Shown here in pieces: positions 14,405 through 22,721 of a DNA stretch of 25,674 nucleotides. Position numbers and translations under genes: made by a program. Below the pieces are notes generated by a model. That model made no database searches, had not been told where the DNA came from, and saw nothing but the letters and a program-made list of their open reading frames with translations. This DNA comes from Quadrisphaera sp. (GTDB taxonomy: Bacteria > Actinomycetota > Actinomycetes > Actinomycetales > Quadrisphaeraceae): assembly GCA_029258695.1 (NCBI GenBank), contig JARIBR010000209.1, forward strand, positions 1 through 25,674. The letters run 5' to 3'. Each line of letters starts with the position of its first letter. The stretch's first letter is position 1.

Positions 14405-17400
14405 ATGGCGCCGGTGACGCGAGCGCGCGGTCCAGCGCCCACCACGATCCTGCTCCGCCGCTCCCGCTCCCGCGCGGCGCTGCCCGCCGCGGCCGTCCTG
14501 CTCGCCGCGAGCGGCGTGGGCGCCGTGGCTGGCGCTCCTGTGGCCGGGGCGACGAGCGGGACGGCACAGACGGCACAGACGGCTCCGACCCGCGAGGACA
14601 CCACCATCCCCGTGGGTCCGGAGCCGGGTGGCGCGCCGGTCGCCCTGGACGCCGCGGTCTTCGTGCCGGGCGACGACCGACCTCCGGCGGGGTGGCCCTC
14701 GGTGGTGCTCGCGCACGGCTACGGGGGCAGCAAGGACGACCTCGCGGACCAGGCCGACGACCTGGCGCGCCGCGGCTACGTCGTCGCGACGTACACCGCG
14801 CGCGGCTTCGGTGCCTCGGGGGGCCGGATCCACCTCGGTGCTCCCGAGCACGAGGGCGCTGACGTCCGCGCCGTGGTGGACGTGCTGGCCGCGCGCCCCG
14901 ACGTCGGGCGTGACGACGGCGGCGACCCGTCACGCGGTGCGATCGGCGGCTCCGACCCTGTCGTGGGCGTGGCGGGGGCCTCCTACGGCGGGGCCGCGGC
15001 GCTGCTGGCCGAGGGCACCGACCCGCGCGTCGACGCGGTGGCGGCGGCGATCACCTGGAACGACCTGGCGAGCTCCCTGACGCCCCAGTCCGCGAGCGTC
15101 GTCGCCGGCGACGACGACGTCGAGGTGCCGGAGGGGCCCCAGGTGCCCGGGGTCCTGAAGTCGGCGTGGGTGGGACAGCTGCTGCGCCCCTCGGCCCCGT
15201 CGCTGGGCGCCGACGGCGAGCCGGTGGTCCTGCCGCCGGGCGCGACGTCGCAGCGGCCGGGGTGCGGGCGCCTGGCGGAGGACTTCTGCTCGGCCTACCT
15301 GGAGACCCTGGAGGGTGGGGGTGTGCCGACGCCGGCGCTGACGGCGTTGCTGGAGGCCTCGAGCCCCGCGCGGGTGCTGGACGGCGCGAGCGCCCCGGCG
15401 CTGCTGGTGCAGGGTGAGGCGGACACGCTCTTCGGGCTGGAGGCCTCGTTGGCCAACGCCGCGCAGCTGCGCGCCGCGGGGGCGCCGGTGACGGTGGCCT
15501 GGTCGACGGGGGGTCACGACGCGCTCGGTGCGCTGGCGGGGGACTTCCGGGTGCGCACCCGGGAGTTCTTCGCCGAGCACCTGGTGCCGCGTGCGGAGCG
15601 GGCGGGCGAGAGCGCCGGTGCCGGCGGTGGGGCGGACGGCGCTGCCGGGGCGTTCACGTACGCGCTGCCGCTGCCGGCCGTGGCGGCGTTCGCCGGTGAC
15701 GGCGGGGGTGGCGACGGTGCTGGTGATGACGACGGGGCCCCGGGCCGGGGTCCCGTCGCTCCGCTGCGCACCCAGGACGTCATCCCCGCGCCCGAGGTGC
15801 CCGCTGCGGGGAGCGCCGAGGGCCCGCCGGTCACGGCGCTCCCGCTCGCCGGCGAGGAGGGAGCTCCACGAGCGCAACCGCTGCTCTTCCCTCCCGGGGG
15901 CGTGCCGGCGGCGCGCACCTCGATCCCCGGGGTGGGGGTGCTGTCGACCTTTCCGGGCCTCGGTGCGGGCTCGGTGGTCCCCGGGCAGAGCGCGGTGTTC
16001 ACCACCGAGCCCCTGGCCGAGCCCCTGTCCCTGGCCGGGCCGGCCTCGGTGGACCTGTCCGTGGCGGCCCCGAGCGGGTCGGCGGTGCTGTTCGCGGCGC
16101 TCTACGACGTCGACGCCGACGGCGCGGCCGTGCTCCCCGGCGGCGGGGTGGCGCCGCTGCGCGTGCGCACCGGGGAGGTTCCCGCGCTGGTGAGGGCGGA
16201 CCTGCCGGTGCTGGCGCGCGAGGTGCCGGCCGGGCACCGGTTGCGCCTGGTGGTCGCCTCCACGGACGCGGGGTACGCGATGCCCGTCGAGCCGGCCCCC
16301 TATACCGTGGCCGTGGCGGGTGACCTGCGGGTGACCGGGGCGGCGGCGGGCAACGCCGCGGCGGCGCCGCTGGAGTCGGTGACGACGGTGCCCACCGCGC
16401 AGGTCGTCGTGGCCGCCGTGCTCACCGCCGCGGCCGTGGTGGGCGCGGCCGTGCTCGCGGTGGGGCGCCGGCGGGCCCGCCGTCGCGGCGCGGCAGCGCC
16501 GTCGCCCGGCACGACGCCCGGCGCGACGGGCGGGGACGACGGCGCGCCGGGTGACGTGGTCCTGGCCGTGGAGCACCTCGTCCTGGAGTACCGCGGCGGC
16601 GTGCGCGCGGTCGACGACGCGTCCTTCACCGTCCGCCGGGGCCAGGTGGTGGGGCTGCTGGGACCCAACGGCGCGGGCAAGACCACGGTGCTGCGCGTGG
16701 TCCTGGGCCTGGTGCGTCCCACGGAGGGCTCCGTGGAGGTGCTCGGGACGCCGGTGGTGCCCGGCGCCGCGGTGCTCTCCCGCGTCGGGGCCCTGGTGGA
16801 GGGCACCGGCTTCCTCCCGCACCTGTCGGGGCGCGAGAACCTCGAGCTGTTCTGGCGCGCCACGGGGCGCCCCGCTGCGGACGCCCACCTGGACGAGGCC
16901 CTGGCCGTCGCGGACCTGGGCGATCGCGTGGAGCGCCGGGTGGGGACGTACAGCCAGGGGATGCGGATGCGCCTGGGCATCGCCGCGGCGCTGCTGGGGC
17001 TCCCGGAGCTGCTGGTCCTGGACGAGCCCACCAACGGCCTGGACCCGCCGCAGATCACCGCGATGCGCGCGGTGCTGCGCGACTACGCCGCGAGCGGGCG
17101 CACCGTCATCGTCTCCTCGCACCTGCTCGCCGAGGTCGAGGCGACGTGCAGCCACGTCGTGGTCATGGCCCGCGGCGCGGTCCTCGCGCAGGGCAGCGTC
17201 GCCGACCTGGTCGGCACCGCGAGCGCCGTGCGGGTCGGCGTCGGGCCGGGGCAGGTGCCGCGGGCCCTCGACGCGGTCCGGGAGCTGGCGCCGGGTCTGG
17301 ACGCGGCGGGAGCGGAGGCTGGTGAGCGTGCCGCAGGGGGCGCCGACGACGGGGCGGGTGAGGACCAGCTCGTCGTCTCGCTGGGCCCCGGGGACGCGGC

Positions 17401-17515
17401 GCCGGGGGCGGACGACGTGGTCGCCGCGCTGGTGCGCGCCGGCGTGTCGGTGCGCGCGGTGGTCCCCCAGCGTCACCTGGAGCAGGTCTTCCTCGAGCTC
17501 GTCGGAGGGCAGTGA
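14405..17515 (+). CDS. Fusion: exported S15/CocE-like alpha/beta hydrolase, one membrane span, ABC transporter ATPase
   Basis: A 1036-aa protein. Residues 1-49 look like a signal peptide (RRSRSR, then an Ala/Leu/Val core). Residues 95-395 are an alpha/beta hydrolase: oxyanion HGYGG (104-108), nucleophile GASYG (S193), acid D340 (QGEADTLF), H371 (GGHDALG). Residues ~525-645 resemble the jelly-roll C-domain of X-Pro dipeptidyl peptidases. A Gly/Asp-rich linker lies at 400-475. One membrane helix (664-687) is followed by a basic stop (GRRRARRR). Residues 717-1036 are a DrrA/CcmA-type ATPase: Walker A GPNGAGKTT (753-761), signature YSQGM (849-853), Walker B LLVLDEP (869-875), H906. The predicted topology puts the hydrolase outside and the ATPase inside. 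TGATG couples it to the permease gene. The substrate is unknown. Confidence 0.9.
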   Translation: MAPVTRARGPAPTTILLRRSRSRAALPAAAVLLAASGVGAVAGAPVAGATSGTAQTAQTAPTREDTTIPVGPEPGGAPVALDAAVFVPGDDRPPAGWPSVVLAHGYGGSKDDLADQADDLARRGYVVATYTARGFGASGGRIHLGAPEHEGADVRAVVDVLAARPDVGRDDGGDPSRGAIGGSDPVVGVAGASYGGAAALLAEGTDPRVDAVAAAITWNDLASSLTPQSASVVAGDDDVEVPEGPQVPGVLKSAWVGQLLRPSAPSLGADGEPVVLPPGATSQRPGCGRLAEDFCSAYLETLEGGGVPTPALTALLEASSPARVLDGASAPALLVQGEADTLFGLEASLANAAQLRAAGAPVTVAWSTGGHDALGALAGDFRVRTREFFAEHLVPRAERAGESAGAGGGADGAAGAFTYALPLPAVAAFAGDGGGGDGAGDDDGAPGRGPVAPLRTQDVIPAPEVPAAGSAEGPPVTALPLAGEEGAPRAQPLLFPPGGVPAARTSIPGVGVLSTFPGLGAGSVVPGQSAVFTTEPLAEPLSLAGPASVDLSVAAPSGSAVLFAALYDVDADGAAVLPGGGVAPLRVRTGEVPALVRADLPVLAREVPAGHRLRLVVASTDAGYAMPVEPAPYTVAVAGDLRVTGAAAGNAAAAPLESVTTVPTAQVVVAAVLTAAAVVGAAVLAVGRRRARRRGAAAPSPGTTPGATGGDDGAPGDVVLAVEHLVLEYRGGVRAVDDASFTVRRGQVVGLLGPNGAGKTTVLRVVLGLVRPTEGSVEVLGTPVVPGAAVLSRVGALVEGTGFLPHLSGRENLELFWRATGRPAADAHLDEALAVADLGDRVERRVGTYSQGMRMRLGIAAALLGLPELLVLDEPTNGLDPPQITAMRAVLRDYAASGRTVIVSSHLLAEVEATCSHVVVMARGAVLAQGSVADLVGTASAVRVGVGPGQVPRALDAVRELAPGLDAAGAEAGERAAGGADDGAGEDQLVVSLGPGDAAPGADDVVAALVRAGVSVRAVVPQRHLEQVFLELVGGQ

Positions 17516-18393
17516 TGTCAGAGCGGACACCGAGCGCGCCGGACCGGTCGTCGTCGTCGCCGGCGAGTCGGCGTGGGCGCGGGGGCGGCACCCCGCTGCC
17601 CGTGCTGGTCGAGGTGCGCCGCCAGGCGGGTCGCCGGCGCACCCTGGTCGTCCTCGGGCTGGTGCTGGCCCTGCCGCTGCTGGTCGTGGGGGCGTTCGCC
17701 CTCGGCGACGACGACGGGGGCGGGGCTTCGCTGGTGGACCTGGCGACGAGCTCGGGGGTGAACTTCGCGCTGTTCGTCCTCCTGGCGTCCTCGGGGTTCC
17801 TCCTCGCGGTGGCCGTGGCGCTGTTCGCCGGGGACTGCATCGCCTCGGAGGCGACCTGGGGCTCGCTGCGCTACCTGCTCGCCGCGCCGGTGCCGCGCCG
17901 GAGGCTGCTGGGCGTCAAGCTCGTCGTGGCCCTGGCCAGCGGGCTGCTCGCGGTGGTGGGGGTGGTGGTCTCGGCGCTGGCGTTCGGCACGGTGTTCTAC
18001 GGCGGCGGTGACCTCACGACGATCCTGGGCACCACCCTGCCCGCCGGGGAGGGGGTGGTGCGCCTGGCGGCGGCGGCCGGGTACGTGTTCGTCTCGCTGC
18101 TGTGGGTCGCGGCGGTGGCGTTCTGGTTGGGCACCCTCACCGACGCGGCGCTGGCCGCGGTGGGCGGGGCGGTGCTCCTGCTGATCCTGTCGAACATCCT
18201 GGACTCCATCACCGCGCTGGGCGACCTGCGGGTGTGGTTGCCCACCCACGACGCGGGGGCGTGGCTGGACCTGTTCTCCCCTGTGATCGACTACTCCTCC
18301 GTGATCCGCGGCGCTGCGGTCTCGATCTCCTGGGCGATCGTGGCTCTGGCGGGCGCGTGGTGGCGCTTCACCCGGAGGGACGTGGTCAGCTGA
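17515..18393 (+). CDS. ABC-2 type transporter permease partner of the hydrolase-ATPase fusion
   Basis: A 292-aa membrane protein with six predicted helices, at about 43-63, 82-106, 132-160, 184-207, 211-230 and 266-284. The N-terminal ~40 residues are a Ser/Arg/Gly-rich cytoplasmic tail. Between helices 2 and 3, DCIASEATWGSLRYLLAAPV is the conserved segment of ABC-2 permeases, close to the coupling helix that meets the ATPase. The family usually exports drugs, lipids or polymers. The ATG at 17515 shares a base with the fusion gene's TGA and has GGAGG 7 nt upstream. Its own TGA shares a base with the GH15 ATG (TGATG, 18391-18395). The fusion and this permease probably form one transporter. Confidence 0.9.
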   Translation: MSERTPSAPDRSSSSPASRRGRGGGTPLPVLVEVRRQAGRRRTLVVLGLVLALPLLVVGAFALGDDDGGGASLVDLATSSGVNFALFVLLASSGFLLAVAVALFAGDCIASEATWGSLRYLLAAPVPRRRLLGVKLVVALASGLLAVVGVVVSALAFGTVFYGGGDLTTILGTTLPAGEGVVRLAAAAGYVFVSLLWVAAVAFWLGTLTDAALAAVGGAVLLLILSNILDSITALGDLRVWLPTHDAGAWLDLFSPVIDYSSVIRGAAVSISWAIVALAGAWWRFTRRDVVS

Positions 18394-20347
18394 TGGACAG
18401 CCCCGACGGTTTCGCCCCCGAGGTCCTGCGTGACTACGCGCTGGTGGCTGACGGTCACCGCGCGGCGTTGTACGGGCCCCGCGGGGACGTCGCGTGGCTG
18501 TGCGCGCCCGGCTGGGACGACGAGGCGGTCCTCGCGCCGCTGATCGGCGGGGGTGGGGCGTTCACGGTCACCCCGCAGGGTCGCTCGGTGTGGGGCGGCA
18601 CTACGAGGACGGTTCGTTGATCTTCCGCAACCAGTGGATCGGCAGCGAGCACGTGCTCTCCTGTCGCGAGGCGCTCGCGATGCCCTCGGACGCCAGCACC
18701 GCCGTGCTCCTGCGGCGCCTGGTCGCGGAGTCCGGTGACGTCGAGGTGGACGTGCTGGTGGACGTGTGCGGTGACTACGGCCGACGGACCTCGACCGACG
18801 TGGTGCGGGTGGGCGACGGCGTCTACACCGGGCGCAACGGTCCCGTGCACTGGCGGCTGTCCGGGGCGCGGCCGGCGTGCCGCCCCGGGGAGGAGGCCGA
18901 CGCCGACTCCGGCCCCGGCCGCCGCCAGGGGGCGCGCTCGGGCCCGGACGGGGTGCGCGTGCACCTGACGCTGCGCGCGGGCGCCCAGCACGACCTCGTC
19001 CTGGAGGTCTCGCGGGAGTCCTTCGACGACCGGCCGCTGGTCGACGCCGACCTCGCGTGGGAGACCACCGGGACCGCGTGGGCGCGCGCGGTCCCCGAGC
19101 TGGCCGGCGTGGTCGCCCGCCGCGACGTGCGTCACGCCTTCGCGGTCCTCGTGGGGCTGACGACCCCGGGCGGGGCCATGGTCGCCGCCGCCACCACGTC
19201 CCTGCCCGAGCACGTCGAGGGCGACCGCGCGTATGACTACCGCTACACGTGGCTGCGCGACCAGGCGTGGACGGCGCTGGCGCTCGCCGCCGCGATGCCC
19301 GTGCCCTCCCCGGGGCGCACCACGTCGGCCACGGGCCCGCGGGGCCCCCAGCAGGTCAGCGCCGGTAGCACCGGGAGCTCCGGGGACGCGGAGGGCGAGG
19401 CGGGGGACGCGCTGGTCGCCGAGCTGTTCGCCCGCCAGCTGGGGTGGTTGACCGAGCGGGTGCTCGAGCACCCGGCGTCCCTCGCGCCGGCCTACCGCAC
19501 CGACGGCTCACCGGTGCCGAGCGAGGTCGAGCTCGACCTGCCCGGTTACCCCGGCGGTCGCACGGTCGTCGGCAACGACGCCGGCGCGCAGCACCAGCTG
19601 GACACCTACGGGGACCTCCTGCTGCTGTTCGCCGCCGCTGTGGACCGCGGGCACGCCACCGCCCGCACCGAGACCGCGGCCCGCTCCCTCGTCGAGGCGG
19701 TCGGTGACCTCTGGGACGACGACGACGCGGGGTTGTGGGAGCTGGAGCCGGCGTGGTGGACCCAGTCCCGCCTGGCGTGCGTCGCGGGTCTGCGCGCGTG
19801 GGCCCGCGTCGGCGGCGGTGACGACGCCGGGGCCCAGCTGGCGCTCGCCGAGACGATCATGGCGGCCACCGCGTCGCGCGGCCTCGCGGCGGGCGGGTGG
19901 TGGCAGCGCAGCCCCGATCACGAGGGCACCGACACCGCGCTGCTCCTCGCGGCGGTGCGAGGCGCGACCGCGCCGGACGATCCGCGCACCCTCGCGACGC
20001 TGGCCCACGTGCGGGCCTCGCTCGTCGAGGACGGCTACGTGTACCGCTTCGCCCACGACGGTCGCCCCCTGGGCGCCAACGAGGGGGCGTTCCTGCTCTG
20101 CGGCTTCGTCCTCGCCCTCGCCGAGGACCAGCAGGCCCGCTCGGCGGCGGCTGCGGGCGACGCGGAGGGCGCCGCGGCGCACCATGTGGCGGCGTTCCGC
20201 GCGTTCGAGCGCAACCGCGCCGCCGCGGGCGCCCCGGGGCTGCTGGCCGAGGAGTTCGACGTGACCCAGCGCCAGCTGCGCGGCAACCTCCCGCAGGCCT
20301 TCGTCCACGCGATGCTCCTGGAGACGGCGATCACCCTCGGCCGCTGA
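18393..20347 (+). pseudogene. Glycoside hydrolase family 15 (glucoamylase-like), frameshifted as sequenced
   Basis: The ATG at 18393 begins MDSPDGFAPEVLRDYALVAD and stays GH15-like to VWGG; the frame then meets a stop at 18618-18620. The rest (HYEDGSLIFRNQWIGSEHVL onward) continues to 20347 in the -1 frame from about 18597-18599. One base appears missing in the run GGGGCGGC. Repaired, the product has about 651 aa. GH15 landmarks: YDYRYTWLRDQAWTALALA, then SEVELDLPGYPGG with the likely acid Glu, VGNDAGAQHQLDTYGDLLLL, and LAEEFDVTQRQLRGNLPQAF with the second Glu. GH15 enzymes release glucose from alpha-glucans or trehalose; there is no signal peptide, so it would be cytosolic. A Gly/Ser-rich insert follows the first motif. 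Codon use is healthy on both sides, so a sequencing error or very recent mutation is likely. Confidence 0.85.
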
Positions 20348-20528
20348 CGCCCGCCCTCGGGGAGGCGCGCGCCCCTCGTGCCACTCCCCCAGGCGGTGGG
20401 CCCGCGCACCTCGGGCCAGCAACCCTCTCGGGCGTCTCGACATCGCCGGGCGCCCCGGCCATGATCGAGGAGTCGGGTCGTCGGTGGGACGACGCGGGCA
20501 CGGCGGACCTCCGAGGAGGAGAGCGCGC

Positions 20529-20777
20529 ATGAAGACGATGACCTGCCGCCAGCTGGGAGGGCCCTGCGACACCGAGCACCGGGGGGAGGCGCACGACGAC
20601 GTCATCAACGCCCAGGACCGTCACCTCAAGGAGGCGGAGAAGGCCGGTGACGCGAGCCACCAGGAGGCGCGCGACGCGATGAGGAGCCGGTGGCGTCACC
20701 CCAGGAGGTCGATGGGCTGGTACCGCGAGGTGCACTCCATGTTCGCCCGGCTCCCCGACGACTCCACCGCCCGGTGA
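20529..20777 (+). CDS. DUF1059 family small protein
   Basis: An 82-aa protein starting MKTMTCRQLGGPCDTEHRGE, then AHDDVINAQDRHLKEAEKAG. The C-QLGG-C pattern (C6, C13) followed by H-x-G and D-D-V-I is typical of DUF1059-like proteins. Function is unknown; the paired Cys and nearby His could bind a metal. The C-terminal half (RSRWRHPRRSMGWYREVHSM) is basic. The ATG at 20529 has a very strong GAGGAGGAG ribosome-binding site 5-7 nt upstream, which decides the start. The preceding 181 bp (20348-20528) holds no other gene that I can support. Convergent with the VOC gene. Confidence 0.85.
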   Translation: MKTMTCRQLGGPCDTEHRGEAHDDVINAQDRHLKEAEKAGDASHQEARDAMRSRWRHPRRSMGWYREVHSMFARLPDDSTAR

Positions 20778-20790
20778 CGAACGCCCCCCT

Positions 20791-21198
20791 TCAGCGGCGG
20801 CGACGGGTTCCGAGGTTCTGGGTGGGGCGCAGGAGGTACCCGTCGGGGTCGGCGACGGTCAGCTCCAGCTCGCCGATCTCGTCATCGGTGCGCGCGTACC
20901 AGCGCTCCCTGGGCGGGTGGCGCACCTCGTGGCCGGCGGCGAGCAGGGCGCGGTGGACCGCGGCGACGTCCGCGACGTCGATGCTGAGGTTCATCCCGCG
21001 CCCGTAGGGATGCTCCAGCGCCGCCGTCGGGTGGAGCCGATCATCAGGGTTCGCCTGCTCGACCATCAGGTCGATCCCCTCCCCGGCGGACAGGTAGGCG
21101 AAGCGCTCCGCGGGCCGCTCGTACGCCACCTCGAAGCCGAGCAGGGCGTAGAAGGCCACGCTGGCGACCAGGTCGTCGACGATCAGCTCGGGAACCAC
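20791..21198 (-). CDS. VOC superfamily protein (glyoxalase/bleomycin-resistance type)
   Basis: A 135-aa single-module VOC protein with two beta-alpha-beta-beta-beta units. Landmarks: VPELIVDDLVASVAFYALLG at the start, FAYLSAGEGIDLMVEQ in the middle, LSIDVADVAAVHRALLAAGH, then ELTVADPDGYLLRPTQ at the end. The usual metal-site His/Glu positions are poorly kept (V2/P3 region; the last Glu is L in DGYLLRP), so it looks like the non-catalytic bleomycin-binding type more than a glyoxalase. The substrate is not predictable. Start: GTG at 21198. Divergent from the MgsA-like gene. Confidence 0.88.
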   Translation of the reverse strand: MVPELIVDDLVASVAFYALLGFEVAYERPAERFAYLSAGEGIDLMVEQANPDDRLHPTAALEHPYGRGMNLSIDVADVAAVHRALLAAGHEVRHPPRERWYARTDDEIGELELTVADPDGYLLRPTQNLGTRRRR

Positions 21199-21255
21199 CC
21201 CCTGAGACTGGCACGTCCGCCCTCGAGGTGGCGCCGCCCGGTCTCAGCGTGCCAG

Positions 21256-21810
21256 GATGAGGACCCGTGGGCGCGGCTGCTCAGCCCCCGCGGCATCCCC
21301 GTCGACCAGCTCGTCTCCGTGCTGCAGAAGGCGATCCGCCGCAGCGCCGTCGACGACGCGGTCCTGGCCGCCTGCGAGATGCACACCACCTCCCCCACCG
21401 TCGCCGCCCACCTGTGGCGACGCCTGCGCCTGATCGCCGTCGAGGACGTCGGCATGGGCGCCCCCCTGGCCCCCGTGCTGCTGCGCGAGCTCCAAGCCGA
21501 CTACGACGCCAGCGGGAGCAGCGACTGGATGCAGGTCGTCCACGCCGTGCGCTACCTCGCTCTCTCCCCCAAGGACCGCACGAGCTCCGAGCACGCCGAC
21601 CACGCCCGCACCGCGGTGGAGAACGGCGACGCCACCCTCACCGTGCCCGACCACGCGCTGTGCGTGCACACCCGCGCCGGCCAGCTCCTCGGCCGCGGCC
21701 TGACCCACTGGTGGGAGCACGGCGCGATCGTCCACGACGAGCACCCGAGCGCCGACCACGCCTACCGCGACGCCCTCACCACCGCCTGCCGCGCCGCCGA
21801 GACCGGCTGA
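21256..21810 (+). CDS. Stand-alone MgsA/RarA C-terminal-like domain protein (5' end uncertain)
   Basis: About 184 aa resembling the C-terminal helical domain of the MgsA/RarA AAA+ ATPase, without the ATPase part. Landmarks: VDQLVSVLQKAIRRS, LWRRLRLIAVEDVGMGAPLA, VVHAVRYLALSPKDRTSSEH, and LGRGLTHWWEHGAIVHDE. I recall similar stand-alone actinobacterial proteins of unknown role. The 5' end is odd: homology-like sequence begins at DEDPWARLLSPRGIPVDQL (from 21256), but no ATG, GTG or TTG occurs in this frame between 21199 and the GTG at 21319. An ATG at 21257 is one base out of frame and has CAGCGT exactly 6 nt upstream, like the leaderless starts nearby. One base may be missing just after it. 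The alternative is a short 163-aa protein from 21319. Confidence 0.65.
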   Translation, partial: DEDPWARLLSPRGIPVDQLVSVLQKAIRRSAVDDAVLAACEMHTTSPTVAAHLWRRLRLIAVEDVGMGAPLAPVLLRELQADYDASGSSDWMQVVHAVRYLALSPKDRTSSEHADHARTAVENGDATLTVPDHALCVHTRAGQLLGRGLTHWWEHGAIVHDEHPSADHAYRDALTTACRAAETG

Positions 21811-21849
21811 GAGCCCACCGCTCGACCTCACCGACCCGGAGGAGCCCCC

Positions 21850-22500
21850 ATGACCACCCCCACCGCCCCGAAGGCCGAGCTGTGGGCGGCCGCGCACGCC
21901 GAGCGCGCCGCGCTGGCCGACGACCTCGCCGACCTCGCTGCCGAGCAGTGGGGCAGCGCCTCGCTGTGCGCCGGCTGGAGCGTCGAGGACGTCGTGGCCC
22001 ACCTCACCGCGGGGGCCAGCGTCGGGCGTCTGCGCTGGCTGGCCAGCGTCACGGCGGCGCGCATGGACTTCGACCTCCACAACCAGCGACGCCTGCACGA
22101 TCACCGAGGAGCCACGCCGGCGGAGACCCTGAACCGCTTCCGCGCCGTCATCACCAGCACCACCGCCGCCTCGGGCCACACCCCGGCCTGGCTGGGCGAG
22201 GTCATCGTCCACGCCCAGGACGTGCGCCGTCCGCTGGGCATCGCCCACGACCCGCCCGTCGCCGCCGTCACGCAGGTCGCGAGGTTCTACGCCAGCCGGG
22301 ACTTCACCGTCCCCAGCCGCACCGCCATCACCGACCTGCGCCTGGAGGCCACCGACGGCCCCTTCGCCCACGGAGCGGGCCCGCTGGTGACCGGCACGAC
22401 GCTGGCCCTGACGATGGCCATGGCCGGTCGTGCCGTCTGGTGCGACGAGCTCACCGGGCCGGGGACGGCGACGCTGCGCGAGCGCTGCGCTCCCGCGTGA
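21850..22500 (+). CDS. Maleylpyruvate isomerase family mycothiol-dependent enzyme (TIGR03083 type)
   Basis: A 216-aa DinB-like four-helix protein of the group that includes mycothiol-dependent maleylpyruvate isomerase. Landmarks: LCAGWSVEDVVAHLTAGASV (the conserved W and metal-binding His) and GEVIVHAQDVRRPLG (the second His and Asp ligands). The reaction is unknown; members probably use mycothiol as cofactor, and this fits an actinobacterial host. GGAGGAG lies 6 nt before the ATG at 21850, which settles the start. It follows the MgsA-like gene by 39 bp on the same strand, so the two may be cotranscribed. Confidence 0.88.
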   Translation: MTTPTAPKAELWAAAHAERAALADDLADLAAEQWGSASLCAGWSVEDVVAHLTAGASVGRLRWLASVTAARMDFDLHNQRRLHDHRGATPAETLNRFRAVITSTTAASGHTPAWLGEVIVHAQDVRRPLGIAHDPPVAAVTQVARFYASRDFTVPSRTAITDLRLEATDGPFAHGAGPLVTGTTLALTMAMAGRAVWCDELTGPGTATLRERCAPA

Positions 22501-22512
22501 CGGCGCGCGCGA

Positions 22513-22524
22513 CCCGGTACCGGG
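22513..22524. repeat. 12-bp perfect palindrome downstream of the TIGR03083 gene
   Basis: CCCGGTACCGGG begins 13 bp after the stop at 22500. It has no loop, so it is more like a protein site than a terminator, or simply chance. The 221-bp spacer 22501-22721 otherwise holds frames on both strands but none with a recognisable family or good start. Confidence 0.25.
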
Positions 22525-22525
22525 A

Positions 22526-22544
22526 GCTGCCCGCGCCCGGCAGC
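22526..22544 (+). terminator. Putative terminator hairpin after the TIGR03083 gene
   Basis: GCTGCC (22526-22531) pairs with GGCAGC (22539-22544) around a 7-nt loop, 26 bp after the stop codon. No T-run follows. Assigned by position only. Confidence 0.4.
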
Positions 22545-22721
22545 ACGGGAGCGAGGTGACGGTGAGCTGGCGGGCCCGCTCGACCGTCACCTCGTCGAGG
22601 CCCAGCGCGGGACGACGCCCGGCCGAGGTACGGACCACGCGCGGCGCGAGCAGGCGCTGCGTCGCGGCGCTGCCCGCTCGTCAGGCCGGCCCCGTCATGG
22701 CGTCGCCGACGCGCGACCAGG

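Noticed and set aside
14567..14584. Short tandem repeat (ACGGCACAG twice, coding TAQTAQTA)
   Set aside because: Only two copies, in frame, in the linker just after the signal peptide; no sign of function.
14930..17530. 866-codon open frame on the minus strand
   Set aside because: It is antisense to the hydrolase-ABC fusion, which has clear family motifs. Its own sequence is His/Arg/Gly-rich with no motif, the usual shadow in DNA of this G+C content.
18590..18602. Programmed -1 frameshift in the GH15 gene
   Set aside because: The local sequence is not a standard X-XXY-YYZ slippery heptamer in the zero frame, and GH15 enzymes are not known to use recoding. A one-base deletion or sequencing error is simpler.
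22501..22721. Possible gene or gene remnant in the spacer before marR
   Set aside because: Frames exist on both strands, but none shows a family motif, a good start or a ribosome-binding site; hairpins only.
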